Of a DNA stretch of 39,141 bases, positions 23,926 through 31,886 are shown piece after piece. Every line of letters starts with the position of its first letter. The stretch's first letter is position 1. The stretch comes from CAYNYF01 sp964401385. GTDB taxonomy: Bacteria; Planctomycetota; Phycisphaerae; SM23-33. The DNA lies in the NCBI GenBank assembly GCA_964401385.1, contig CAYNYF010000037.1, positions 1 to 39,141 on the forward strand. Reading direction: 5' to 3'. A model generated the notes under the pieces. The model worked only from the letters and a program-made list of their open reading frames with translations, was not told the DNA's origin and did no database searches. The position numbers and the translations under genes are program-made.

Positions 23926-24545
23926 CGATCGATCTATTCATCCTGGTGCTGGTGGCCTTCATGGTGGTGGCGGGCCTGATCGCCGTCGAGGCCTCTGACC
24001 TGCTCAGCGCGGTCATCGCCGTCGGCGCCGCGGGCTTTGCCCTCAGCGTGATCGACCTGCTGCTGGGGGCGCCGGACCTGGCGTTTCCCCAGGTCCTGGT
24101 CGAGGTCATTACCGTGGTGCTGTTGATTCGGATGATCATGACGCGCCGGGACACCTCCCGGCAGACGCCGCGGGACACGCTGCGAACGGCGGCGGTGCTG
24201 CTCGCGGGCGGGGTGTTCCTGGTGACGGCGTTCCTGGCCGCCGGCGGGCTGGGCATGACCGGCAACATCCCGGCCTTCGGCGATCCGCTTCTGGCAAAGG
24301 ACGCCCACGCCGATGCCGCCGGGGCCCCCGTTCTGGCCGAAGACCCGGTCGGCGTCAGCGCGCAGTATCTGGCCGGCAGCGCCAGCCAGACCGGAGCGGC
24401 CAACACCGTCATGGGCATCCTCCTGGACTACCGCGGCTACGACACGCTGGGAGAGGCCACCGTCATCTTCGTGGCCATACTCGGCGGGTACGTGGTCCTG
24501 AGGAAGGTTGGCCGCAAGAGAGGAAGCGAGGCGCAGCCGTCATGA
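23922..24545 (+). CDS. MbhD+MbhE-like subunit (C-terminal MrpA domains)
   Basis: 207 aa, ~5 helices. Residues ~1-70 are a DUF4040/MbhD-type domain ('SAVIAVGAAGFALSVIDLLLGAPDLAFPQVLVEVIT'), and residues ~140-205 are an MbhE-type domain ('NTVMGILLDYRGYDTLGEATVIFVAILGGYVVL'). In Mrp antiporters these two pieces form the C-terminal end of MrpA; in Pyrococcus Mbh they are separate subunits D and E. Here they are fused to each other but not to the NuoL-like part. The Glu in 'LVEVIT' and the Asp/Glu in the second domain lie on the proposed ion path. Overlaps its neighbours by four bases on both sides. Confidence 0.85.
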   Translation: MTIDLFILVLVAFMVVAGLIAVEASDLLSAVIAVGAAGFALSVIDLLLGAPDLAFPQVLVEVITVVLLIRMIMTRRDTSRQTPRDTLRTAAVLLAGGVFLVTAFLAAGGLGMTGNIPAFGDPLLAKDAHADAAGAPVLAEDPVGVSAQYLAGSASQTGAANTVMGILLDYRGYDTLGEATVIFVAILGGYVVLRKVGRKRGSEAQPS

Positions 24546-24979
24546 AGGGAATGACGCTCATCGTGCGGAACGTTGCGGGCCTGATTTCCGGCTTCGTCAT
24601 GATGTACGGGCTGTACGTGGTGGCGACCGGCCATTTGGCCCCCGGGGGCGGGTTTGCCGGGGGCGTGATCATCATGGCCGGCGTCGTCATGCTGGTGCTG
24701 GCCTTCGGCGGCGACCGGGCCAAGGCGCTGCTGGACGAGAAACGCTGCCACGTCATTGACGCCTCCGGGGCGTTGGTATTTGCCGTGGTCGCCTTGCTGG
24801 GACTGTTTCTCGGCGGCTTTTTCAAGAACTTTCTGCCGGTTGGCAAGGTGCACGAGTTCTTCAGCGGCGGGACGATCCTGATTTCGAACGTTGCGATTGG
24901 GGTGAAAGTCGCGGCCGGCCTGGTGGGGATCTTTCTGGCCTTGATCGTGGCAACGCGACAGGTCATGCCCAAGGAGTAG
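24542..24979 (+). CDS. mrpB: Mrp antiporter subunit B (MnhB/MbhF-like)
   Basis: 145 aa, four predicted helices, start inside the previous stop (ATGA). 'TGHLAPGGGFAGGVIIMAG' (residues ~28-46) is the MnhB signature. 'FFSGGTILISNVAIGVKVAAGLVGIF' near the end is the usual last helix pair. MrpB is an obligatory small subunit of the multisubunit Na+/H+ antiporter. Its position between the split MrpA and MrpC keeps the canonical Mrp order. Confidence 0.9.
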   Translation: MKGMTLIVRNVAGLISGFVMMYGLYVVATGHLAPGGGFAGGVIIMAGVVMLVLAFGGDRAKALLDEKRCHVIDASGALVFAVVALLGLFLGGFFKNFLPVGKVHEFFSGGTILISNVAIGVKVAAGLVGIFLALIVATRQVMPKE

Positions 24980-24983
24980 ACGG

Positions 24984-25340
24984 ATGGGAATCGCCATATA
25001 CATATTGGCCTTCGCTTGCCTGCTTACCGGCGTGTACGCGCTGGTGGCGAAGAAGAACATCGTCAGGATCATCCTCGGCATCGCCATTCTGGAGTATGCC
25101 GTCAACCTGCTGCTGGTGCTGGTGGGCTACCGCAGGGGCGGCTCGGCGCCGATTCTCGCCCGCGGGGAGGCCCCGGCCGCCCTGGCCGCCCGGGCGGTGG
25201 ATCCGCTGCCGCAGGCGATGGTGCTGACCAGCATCGTGATCGGGCTGAGCGTCACCGCGCTGGCGGTGGCCATGGCGATTCGGCTTTACGACAAGTACGG
25301 CACGTTCGACATGAACGACATTCGCAATCTTAGAGGCTGA
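24984..25340 (+). CDS. mrpC: Mrp antiporter subunit C (MnhC/MbhG, NuoK-like)
   Basis: 118 aa with three helices, four bases after the previous stop. 'KKNIVRIILGIAILEYAVNLLLV' and 'AVDPLPQAMVLTSIVIGLSVTALAVAMAI' are the two conserved stretches of the MrpC/NuoK family, including the membrane Glu in 'ILEYAVN'. A variable Ala/Arg-rich loop lies between helices two and three. It bridges antiporter-like subunits in the membrane arm. Confidence 0.92.
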   Translation: MGIAIYILAFACLLTGVYALVAKKNIVRIILGIAILEYAVNLLLVLVGYRRGGSAPILARGEAPAALAARAVDPLPQAMVLTSIVIGLSVTALAVAMAIRLYDKYGTFDMNDIRNLRG

Positions 25341-25345
25341 CCCTC

Positions 25346-26908
25346 ATGAAGGAATTGGTGCCACTGCTGGTCGGAATACCGCTGGGCACGGCGTTCCTGA
25401 TCGTCATCCTGGCCCACGTCAGGGGGCTTTCACGCCTGACGGGACTGCTGGCCACGGCGGTAGTGGCGGTGAACCTGCTGCTGGGCGTTTGGATGTGCAT
25501 TGCCATGCATGACGGCGCCGCCCCGGCGATCTGGGCCGGCGAATGGAACGGTCTCGGCCGGCCCATCGGCATCGAGCTGGTTTGCGACGGCCTGGCGCGG
25601 CTGATGGTCGTCGTCATCAACATGGTCGCGCTGGCGGCGATCATCTTCGCCGCCTCGTACATGCGGCGGTTCACCACCGTCTGGCTGTTTCACAGCCTCT
25701 TCCTGCTGATGACCGGCGCCATGAACGGCGTGGTGCTGTCCGGCGACCTGTTCAACATGTACGTCTTCATCGAGGTGGCGGCCATTGCCAGCTACGGGCT
25801 GGTGGCCTTCGGCACCGAGAGCGAGGAACTCGAAGCGGCGTTCAAGTACCTCGTCCTGGGCGTGCTGGCATCGACGTTTATCCTGGTCGGGATCACGGTG
25901 CTGTACTCCCTGACCGGGCATCTGAACATGGCCAAGATGGCGGAGGGCCTGCGGCGGCTGCCGAAGCCCGAGGGCCTCTCCGCCAGCCCGGCCGTCCTGC
26001 TGGCGGCGGCTTGCCTGCTGGGCGGGCTGGCGCTGAAGGCGGCCATGGTGCCGTTTCACGCGTGGCTGCCGGACGCCCACCCCTCGGCGCCGGCGCCGAT
26101 CTCGGCCATGCTGTCGGGCGTGCTCATCAAGGCCGCCGGCGTGTATGCCCTGGCCCGGATCGTTTTCACCGTGCTCGGCGTCAACCCGTATTACGCCAAC
26201 ATCCTGATCGCGCTGGGCGTATTGTCGATGGTGGTGGGAATGTTCCTGGCGCTGGGCCAGTGGGACCTGAAGCGGCTGCTGGCGTACAGCAGCATCTCTC
26301 AGGCCGGCTATATCGTCCTGGCGCTGGGGGTGGCGGCCGAGGTGCTGTCGCGCTCGCCGCCGGACCGGGCCGTCGCCGGCCTGTGCCTGTTGGGCGGCCT
26401 GTTTCATTTGTTCAATCACGCGGCCTTCAAGGGCCTGCTGTTCCTTTCCAGCGGGTCGATCGAGCAGGCCACCGGCACGCGCCAGCTCAAGCAGATGGGC
26501 GGGCTGGCCCGTCAGATGCCGGTCACAGGTTTCTGCTGCCGCGTTGGGGCCCTCTCCATCGCCGGCGTGCCGCCCTTCAACGGGTTCTTCTCCAAGATCA
26601 TCATCATTATCGCCCTGGCGCTGGCGGGGCGGCCGATCTTGTGTGCCGTGGCCGTGGGCGTGGCCGTGGGGACGCTGTTGATGTACGTGAAGGTGCAGCG
26701 GTACGTGCTGGAGGGCGCCCCCACACAGCGGGCCGTGCGGGAGTCGCCCTGGCCGATGGGAGTGGGCATGGCCATCCTGGCGGTCGTGTGCGTGCTGGGG
26801 GGGCTCGCCATTTTGCCGCTGAAGGAGTATCTGTTTGACCCGGCGGGCAAGGTTCTGCTCGACAGCGTGACCGCTGCCGGCCGGCTTGCCATGGGAGCTA
26901 CCCCGTGA
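25346..26908 (+). CDS. mrpD: Mrp antiporter subunit D (MnhD/MbhH, NuoN/M-like)
   Basis: 520 aa, ~14 helices. The family's ion-path residues are present: Glu in 'NMYVFIEVAAIASYGLVAF', Lys in 'LALKAAMVPFHAWLPDAHPSAPAPISAMLSGVLIKAAGVY', and Lys in 'GLFHLFNHAAFKGLLFLSSG'. 'LKQMGGLARQMPVTGFCCRVGALSIAGVPPFNGF' is the conserved C-terminal half signature. This is the second full antiporter-like subunit of the cluster, so with the NuoL-like protein the complex has two potential ion-pumping units. Its stop overlaps the next start (GTGA). Confidence 0.92.
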   Translation: MKELVPLLVGIPLGTAFLIVILAHVRGLSRLTGLLATAVVAVNLLLGVWMCIAMHDGAAPAIWAGEWNGLGRPIGIELVCDGLARLMVVVINMVALAAIIFAASYMRRFTTVWLFHSLFLLMTGAMNGVVLSGDLFNMYVFIEVAAIASYGLVAFGTESEELEAAFKYLVLGVLASTFILVGITVLYSLTGHLNMAKMAEGLRRLPKPEGLSASPAVLLAAACLLGGLALKAAMVPFHAWLPDAHPSAPAPISAMLSGVLIKAAGVYALARIVFTVLGVNPYYANILIALGVLSMVVGMFLALGQWDLKRLLAYSSISQAGYIVLALGVAAEVLSRSPPDRAVAGLCLLGGLFHLFNHAAFKGLLFLSSGSIEQATGTRQLKQMGGLARQMPVTGFCCRVGALSIAGVPPFNGFFSKIIIIIALALAGRPILCAVAVGVAVGTLLMYVKVQRYVLEGAPTQRAVRESPWPMGVGMAILAVVCVLGGLAILPLKEYLFDPAGKVLLDSVTAAGRLAMGATP

Positions 26909-27390
26909 AATCAGTGGTCTGTTTCGTCGCGACGTTGGGCCTGTGGCTGCTGCTGTTCTGGTCGCTGCAGTGGTCGGTGCTGGCGGTGGGCGCCGGCTTC
27001 GCCCTGCTGGTCACGGCGACCGTGGGCTTGCGCTTTCCCTGCGGCGCCGAAAAGTCGCTGGACCCGCGGCGGTGGTTCTTCGCGGCCGTCTACCTGCCGT
27101 ATTTCCTTTACTACTGCATTCGGGCGAACCTCGACGTGGCCGTCCGCGTCATCCACCCGGACGTGCCCATCCGCCCCGGCATCGTGAAGGTCGCCACCAC
27201 CCTGAGCAGCGACATGGCCAAGACGTTCCTGGCCAATTCCATCACGCTGACCCCGGGAACCCTCACCATCGACATCAAAGGCCAGGACCTGTACGTGCAC
27301 TGGATCAACATCAACACCGATGATCCGGCGAAGCGCTATGCCCAGATCGTCGGACGTTTCGAAGGGCTGCTGAGGAGAATCTTCGAATGA
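26905..27390 (+). CDS. mrpE: Mrp antiporter subunit E (MnhE/MbhA-like)
   Basis: 161 aa; GTG start overlapping the preceding TGA. Two N-terminal helices (LWLLLFWSLQWSVLAVGAGFALLV) and a third 'FFAAVYLPYFLYYCIRANLDVAVRVIHP' are followed by a cytoplasmic domain with the MrpE motif 'LANSITLTPGTLTIDIKGQDLYVHWI' (~110-135). Required for assembly or coupling of Mrp complexes. The next start overlaps its stop (ATGA). Confidence 0.92.
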   Translation: MKSVVCFVATLGLWLLLFWSLQWSVLAVGAGFALLVTATVGLRFPCGAEKSLDPRRWFFAAVYLPYFLYYCIRANLDVAVRVIHPDVPIRPGIVKVATTLSSDMAKTFLANSITLTPGTLTIDIKGQDLYVHWININTDDPAKRYAQIVGRFEGLLRRIFE

Positions 27391-27698
27391 ACGCGGCCGT
27401 ATTGGAAGGGCTTCTTCAGGTCGCCATGGTGGTGTTGCTGCTCGGGTCGGTCCTGTGCCTGGACCGCATCGGCCGGGGGCCCACCGCCCCCGACCGGACC
27501 GTCGCCATCGACATCCTCGGCACGCTGATGGTCGGGTTTTGCTGCGTGATGGCGCTGTGGCCGTATCGGACCGACGCCGCGGGCCAGCCGCTGTTTCAGG
27601 ATTATTACATGACCATTGCCATTGCCTGGGCGCTGACCAGCTTTGTCGGAACGTTGGCTCTGGCCAAGTACCTGGAAGGCAGGTCGTACGATGCTTGA
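27387..27698 (+). CDS. mrpF: Mrp antiporter subunit F (MnhF/MbhB-like)
   Basis: 103 aa, three helices. 'CLDRIGRGPTAPDRTVAIDILGTLMVGFCCVMAL' contains the MrpF hallmark R-x-x-x-GPT-x-x-DR-x-x-x-x-D, whose acidic residues are implicated in Na+ handling in this family. 'DYYMTIAIAWALTSFVGTLALAKYLEG' is the last helix. Overlaps MrpE by four and MrpG by eight bases. Confidence 0.92.
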   Translation: MNAAVLEGLLQVAMVVLLLGSVLCLDRIGRGPTAPDRTVAIDILGTLMVGFCCVMALWPYRTDAAGQPLFQDYYMTIAIAWALTSFVGTLALAKYLEGRSYDA

Positions 27699-28092
27699 AA
27701 CCATTGCCTATTGGGTTTTCGGAATCGGCCTGGCGTTCGACCTGCTGGGCTGCATCGGCCTGGTGCGGCTGCCGGACGTGTATAACCGCGCCCAGGCGGC
27801 CACCAAGTGTGTCACCCTGGGCACGTGCATGATTCTGACAGCCACGGCCCTGTTCGGCTTCGGCAGCAACTGGAGCCTGTTCGTCAAGGGCATTATCTGC
27901 GCGGGTTTCGTGCTGCTGACCTCGCCGGTGGGGGCCCACGCCGTCTGTCGCGGGGCCTACATCTCCGGCGTGCCGCTGGCCGACGTCAGCGTCGAGGACT
28001 CCTTCGTCCAACGCGCGGAGGAAATCCGCAAAGAGCGCGATCTGCCGAGTGAAGAGGTTCGACGTGAGGAAACCGAAGCTGAGAGAACTTAA
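27691..28092 (+). CDS. mrpG: Mrp antiporter subunit G (MnhG/MbhC-like)
   Basis: 133 aa from the ATG at 27691, which overlaps the MrpF stop; an upstream in-frame reading is an overlap artefact. Three helices with the MrpG hallmark 'LLGCIGLVRLPDVYNRAQAATKCVTLGTCMIL' (R-x-P-D-x-x-x-R-x-H/Q-x-A-T-K). A charged ~35-residue tail (QRAEEIRKERDLPSEEVRREETEAERT) extends beyond the usual end and overlaps the start of the ferredoxin gene; its sequence is probably partly dictated by that overlap. Confidence 0.9.
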   Translation: MLETIAYWVFGIGLAFDLLGCIGLVRLPDVYNRAQAATKCVTLGTCMILTATALFGFGSNWSLFVKGIICAGFVLLTSPVGAHAVCRGAYISGVPLADVSVEDSFVQRAEEIRKERDLPSEEVRREETEAERT

Positions 28093-28678
28093 AGAGGCCA
28101 TCTGCGCGATCTTCCGCGGGCCGTATACGACCAAGTACCCCTTCGAGCCCCACGTCCCGCCGGACGGGTTCCGCGGCAAGCCGGCTTTCCAGGAGGACGG
28201 CTGCGTCGGCTGCAAGGCCTGCGCCGAAGTGTGCCCGGCCCTTGCCATCAAGGTCGTCGACGACGTCCAGGCCTCCCCGCCGACGCGGCGGCTGACCGTC
28301 CATTACGACAAGTGCATCTTCTGCGGGCAGTGCGAGTTGAACTGCACCACCGGCGAGGGCATCAAGCTCACCAAGGAATACGATCTGGCCGGCTTGGACC
28401 GCTCCAGCTTCCGCGAGGGCATCGAGCAGGAGCTGGTCGTCTGCCAGGGTTGCGGCGCCGTCGTCGGCGCCCGCAAGCACCTGATCTGGGTGGCCGAGAG
28501 GCTCGGGGCCAAGGCCTACGCCAACCCGACGCTTATTATCGCCGCCGACGGGGCGATGAGCCTGGCCGAGCCGGTCGCCACCGGAACCACGCCAAGCCTG
28601 CCGCGCAACGACATGATGCGCATCCTGTGCCCGGACTGCCGACGCACCATCGTGGTCCGCGAGCTGTGGGGCGAGTAG
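28064..28678 (+). CDS. NuoI/HycF/MbhN-like 4Fe-4S subunit with extra CxxC pairs
   Basis: I prefer the GTG at 28064 (204 aa): AGAGG lies six bases upstream and the protein begins MRKPKLRELKEAICAIFRGPYTTKYPFEPH, matching the HycF/MbhN N-terminus; a GTG at 28049 is possible. It overlaps mrpG by 29 bases. Two 4Fe-4S motifs, 'CVGCKACAEVCP' (residues ~46-57) and 'CIFCGQCELNCTTG' (~84-97), are followed by a C-terminal domain with 'CQGCGAVVG' and 'CPDCRRTIV', four Cys that could bind zinc or iron. Such a tail is known in HycF/MbhN relatives. It should feed electrons into the NuoB-like small subunit at the membrane interface. Confidence 0.9.
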   Translation: MRKPKLRELKEAICAIFRGPYTTKYPFEPHVPPDGFRGKPAFQEDGCVGCKACAEVCPALAIKVVDDVQASPPTRRLTVHYDKCIFCGQCELNCTTGEGIKLTKEYDLAGLDRSSFREGIEQELVVCQGCGAVVGARKHLIWVAERLGAKAYANPTLIIAADGAMSLAEPVATGTTPSLPRNDMMRILCPDCRRTIVVRELWGE

Positions 28679-28769
28679 CTCCGCCGGCCGCGTCCGCCCG
28701 CTGAAGAACGCCGCCCGGTGAGGGCGACGCCCGTTCCCCCGGCGCTGCTCCTGCGGTAGGATGGCTAAC

Positions 28770-29276
28770 ATGTCCGATCGCCACCAGCACTCTCGCGGCA
28801 TCGACACGGTCGAGCATCTCGCCGAGCACCTGCGCGAAATCCTCCCTCCGGGCAGCGTGATCCTGTGCGTGGGCAACCAACTCAACGGCGACGACGGCGC
28901 CGGCCCGGAGATCGCCCGGCGGCTAAGTGGGCGCTTGCCCTGGCGGGTCTTCGACGTCCAGGGCGTGCCCGAGAATTTCCTGATGAAGATCGTCGACGCC
29001 CGCCCGGAGACGGTCCTGCTGATCGACGCCCTGGACTTCGACGCCGCCCCGGGCTCGGTCGAGCTGCTGTCGGCCGAGGGCGTCACCGGGCAGGGGCCCA
29101 GCACGCACGGTCCGGCGCCCATTGCCTTCCTGGACATTCTCAAGATGTTCCACCCGTGTCGGCGTGCGGTCCTGGGCATCCAGCCGGCCCAGACCGAATT
29201 CGGCCGGGAAATGACCGACGCGGTGAAGGGCGCCGTCGACTTCGTCTGCCGCGCCCTGCTTCAGGCCTCCGACTGA
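28770..29276 (+). CDS. Hydrogenase maturation protease, HycI-like
   Basis: 168 aa from ATG 28770, chosen because GGTAGG (28755-28760) is nine bases upstream; the ATG at 28761 would abut that site. 'VILCVGNQLNGDDGAGPEIA' (~30-49), 'LLIDALDFDAAPGS' and 'GPSTHGPAPIAFLDILK' carry the conserved Asp/Asp/His nickel-binding pattern of the HycI/HyaD peptidase family. It probably removes the C-terminal tail of the large subunit after Ni insertion. It is the last gene of the hydrogenase operon, 91 bases after the ferredoxin gene, facing a convergent minus-strand gene. Confidence 0.92.
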   Translation: MSDRHQHSRGIDTVEHLAEHLREILPPGSVILCVGNQLNGDDGAGPEIARRLSGRLPWRVFDVQGVPENFLMKIVDARPETVLLIDALDFDAAPGSVELLSAEGVTGQGPSTHGPAPIAFLDILKMFHPCRRAVLGIQPAQTEFGREMTDAVKGAVDFVCRALLQASD

Positions 29277-29297
29277 CTGGGCGCGCGTCGGCCCGTC
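29275..29297. terminator. Stem-loop shared by two convergent stop codons
   Basis: GAC-t-GGGC (29275-29282) pairs with GCCC-GTC (29291-29297) with one bulged base. It begins within the hydrogenase protease stop and ends within the stop of the convergent oxidoreductase gene. There is no T-run, so this is a weak bidirectional-terminator candidate. Confidence 0.25.
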
Positions 29298-30438
29298 AGC
29301 TTTGATCCGCGGCGGCCCACTGGCGCGAGTCGGGCACGTCCAGCCAGCCACCGGCGGCGACGGCCTGCTGGGAGATCAACCCCGGCAGCGTCATGTCCAT
29401 CGCCTCGTGAATGCCGATCGGCGCCGCGGCCCCTTGCCGTATCGCCCGGGTGAAATCGTGCAGCACCCAGAAATCGCCCCCGCCGTGGCCGGCCTTGGCC
29501 GAGACCTCCAACAGAACCCGGAAGTGCTCCGGCAGGAAGCGCTGGCGGTAGTTCTCCAGCGGCTCCCACTCCAGCGCGCTCTGGTCGTCCGGCGCCCGCG
29601 GCCGCGACCGCAGCGAAACCTTGTCGGCCTCGCCCGGGGCGCGCCCGGCCTCGTAGGCGCCCAGCGTGCCCTGCAATCGGTAGTAGTTCATCTTGTGCGG
29701 CCGCTCGGAGAGCATGTCGATCTGGCACTGCACCAGCCCGCCGCCGGTGAGCCGGCCGAGGGTGACGATCACGTCCTGAATGCCGTAGCCTGCCGCCCGC
29801 GGGTCGACGTAGTGATGCCCGCTGCCGGCGCAGGCGACCTGGACCACGCGCTGGGGAGCGAGCCATTGAAGCGGCGGGCCCAGCTCGTGCGTGATGTAGG
29901 TGTTGCCGTCGATGCCCGTCTGCCACTTCCGCCGCCAGCGGGTGATCTCGTTGAGGGCCTTCAGCTCGTGCAGGTAGTGCCCTTCGGCGTAGTACATTTC
30001 GCCGAACAGCCCCGCCCGCGCCATCTCGCCGACGATGACGTTGGAGATTCCGTAACAGTAGTTCTCGGCCATCATGTACACGGCCTGGCTGCCGGCCGCG
30101 GCCCGGACGAGCTGCCTGCACTCCTCGACGCTCACGGCCGCGGGCACCTCGCTGAGCACGTGCACGCCCCTTTGCAGGGCGGCGATCGCCTGGGGCGCGT
30201 GCAGCGGCATGGGCGTGCCGATGACGACGGCGTCGACCACGCCGGCGTCCAGCAGGGCCTCGTACTCCGTGAAGGTGTGCGGGATCGACCATTGCTCGGC
30301 CGCCTTGGCCAGGCCCTCGGCGTTGAGGTCGCACGCGGCCGTGACGCCCACGCCGTCCAGCGCCAGCAGCGACCGGAAAAAGCTCCCGCCCCGGCCGGCG
30401 GCGCCGACCACGCCCACGCGCACCTCGTCAGTTGCCAT
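29296..30438 (-). CDS. Gfo/Idh/MocA-family oxidoreductase
   Basis: 380 aa from the ATG at 30438; reading further upstream gives only Pro/Arg-rich shadow sequence. The N-terminus 'VRVGVVGAAGRGGSFFRSLL' is the Rossmann fold, then 'VVIGTPMPLHAPQAIAALQRGVHVLSEVPAAVSVEECRQLV' is the family's catalytic-domain junction (EVPxA instead of EKP), and 'VYMMAENYCYG' follows. EVPAA and AEN-x-CY resemble the NAD-dependent GH109-type glycosidases of this superfamily, so sugar substrates are likely, but the exact activity is not determinable. No Tat signal is visible. It overlaps the phosphomutase gene by 11 bases and is probably its downstream operon partner. Confidence 0.88.
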   Translation of the reverse strand: MATDEVRVGVVGAAGRGGSFFRSLLALDGVGVTAACDLNAEGLAKAAEQWSIPHTFTEYEALLDAGVVDAVVIGTPMPLHAPQAIAALQRGVHVLSEVPAAVSVEECRQLVRAAAGSQAVYMMAENYCYGISNVIVGEMARAGLFGEMYYAEGHYLHELKALNEITRWRRKWQTGIDGNTYITHELGPPLQWLAPQRVVQVACAGSGHHYVDPRAAGYGIQDVIVTLGRLTGGGLVQCQIDMLSERPHKMNYYRLQGTLGAYEAGRAPGEADKVSLRSRPRAPDDQSALEWEPLENYRQRFLPEHFRVLLEVSAKAGHGGGDFWVLHDFTRAIRQGAAAPIGIHEAMDMTLPGLISQQAVAAGGWLDVPDSRQWAAADQS

Positions 30439-31801
30439 TGCGCATCTCCGCCAGGATGGTATCGGCGACCTTCCGCACCTCGCCGGCGAGGGCCTCCACG
30501 GCCGGCCGGCTGTCGGCCTCGGCCGTGATGCGCATGATGGGCTCGGTGTTGGAGGCCCTGACGTGCACCCAGCCTTCGGGCAGGTCCACGCGGAGCCCAT
30601 CCTCTCTGTTGAGCCGCGCGCCGGGGCGCCCGGCCAGCAGGTCCCCGGCGGCCGAGAGGATCCTCGGGGACACGGTCAGCGGGCAGGCGAACTTGTCCTT
30701 GAGCATCTCATACCGCGGCAAGGCGGCGACCAGCTCGCCCACGGATTTTCCCGTCTGGGCCAGGTAGTTCAGCATCAGCGCGATGCCGACGAAGCTGTCG
30801 CGGACGATCACCACGCGCGGGTCCATCACGCCGCCGTTGCCCTCGCCGCCGAAGATGCAGCCGGCCTCGACCATCCTGGCGGCGACGTTGGCTTCGCCGA
30901 CGGGCGTGCGATGGAGCTTCACCCCGGCCGCCGCCGCCACGTCGTCCATCATCCGCGTGGTCGAGAGGTTCGTCGCCAGGTCGCCCTTGCGGCCGCTGAG
31001 CACGAACGCCGACGTCAGGGTCAGTGTGTATTCCTCGCCGATGAAGTTTCCCTTCTCGTCGACGATGACCAGCCGGTCGGCGTCGGGGTCCTGGCCGAAG
31101 CCGATGTTGGCCTTATGCCGCCGCACCGCCTCGCACAGGCCCGTTAGGTGGGCCGCCACCGGCTCGGGGGCGTGGGCGAACTCGCCGGTCGGCTCGCCGT
31201 TGACGTGGATCAGCTCACAGCCGAGCCGCTCCAGCAGCTTCGGCGTGCCCACGCAGCCGGCGCCGTTGATGCTGTCCAGCACCACCTTGAACTTCCTGGC
31301 GGCGATGGCGGCCGTGTCGGCAATGTCGCAGGCCGCCTCAACGTGCAGCTCGTGCGTCCGGTCGTTGCGCGTGACCGTGCCTTTCCGCTGGCCCGTGGTG
31401 AAGCGGCCGCTCTGCCGGATTTCCACGAGCCGCTTCCACGGATCGGACGGAAGGTTCAGCCCGCCCGCGCTCATGAACTTGATTCCGTTGTACGGCAGGG
31501 GATTGTGGCTGGCGGTGATGACGATGCCGCCGTCGGCCGCGAGGCGCTTGATCATCAACGCCACGCCCGGGGTCGAGACCACGCCCAGGTCGATCACGTC
31601 CACGCCGCCGGCCGTCATGCCCGCCACCATGGCCTCGCACAGCGCCGGCCCGGAGCTGCGGGTATCGCGGCCGAGAGCGACCGCCTTTCCCGCTCCCAGC
31701 ATCGTCGCGAACGCCCGGGCGAACCGTTCGGCCACGTCGGCCGTCAGCGTCTCACCGACGACGCCGCGAATGCCGCTGACGCCTACCATCAGTCTGCTCA
31801 T
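30428..31801 (-). CDS. Phosphoglucosamine mutase/phosphomannomutase-family enzyme
   Basis: 457 aa, normal family length, from the ATG at 31801 with AAGGAGG just upstream. All alpha-D-phosphohexomutase signatures are present: phosphoserine loop 'ITASHNPLPYNG' (Ser98), metal-binding 'GFGQDPDADRLVIVD', sugar-binding 'IFGGEGNGGVM', and phosphate-binding 'VRASNTEPIMRITAEA'. The N-terminus 'VGVSGIRGVVG' fits GlmM or archaeal-type mutases. It interconverts hexose 1- and 6-phosphates, probably for cell-envelope precursor supply; GlmM versus ManB specificity cannot be decided here. Confidence 0.92.
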   Translation of the reverse strand: MSRLMVGVSGIRGVVGETLTADVAERFARAFATMLGAGKAVALGRDTRSSGPALCEAMVAGMTAGGVDVIDLGVVSTPGVALMIKRLAADGGIVITASHNPLPYNGIKFMSAGGLNLPSDPWKRLVEIRQSGRFTTGQRKGTVTRNDRTHELHVEAACDIADTAAIAARKFKVVLDSINGAGCVGTPKLLERLGCELIHVNGEPTGEFAHAPEPVAAHLTGLCEAVRRHKANIGFGQDPDADRLVIVDEKGNFIGEEYTLTLTSAFVLSGRKGDLATNLSTTRMMDDVAAAAGVKLHRTPVGEANVAARMVEAGCIFGGEGNGGVMDPRVVIVRDSFVGIALMLNYLAQTGKSVGELVAALPRYEMLKDKFACPLTVSPRILSAAGDLLAGRPGARLNREDGLRVDLPEGWVHVRASNTEPIMRITAEADSRPAVEALAGEVRKVADTILAEMRNGN

Positions 31802-31826
31802 GCCAACCTCCTTAAGGGTGGGCACC

Positions 31827-31855
31827 ATTATTCTGCATCGCCGCCGCCGATGCAA
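31827..31855 (-). promoter_or_regulatory. Candidate promoter of the phosphomutase operon
   Basis: On the minus strand TTGCAT (31855-31850), 17 bases, AATAAT (31832-31827), ending about 25 bases before the ATG with AAGGAGG between. Confidence 0.4.
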
Positions 31856-31886
31856 ACAGCACTGCCCGCCTGCCCGGCCGATGACC

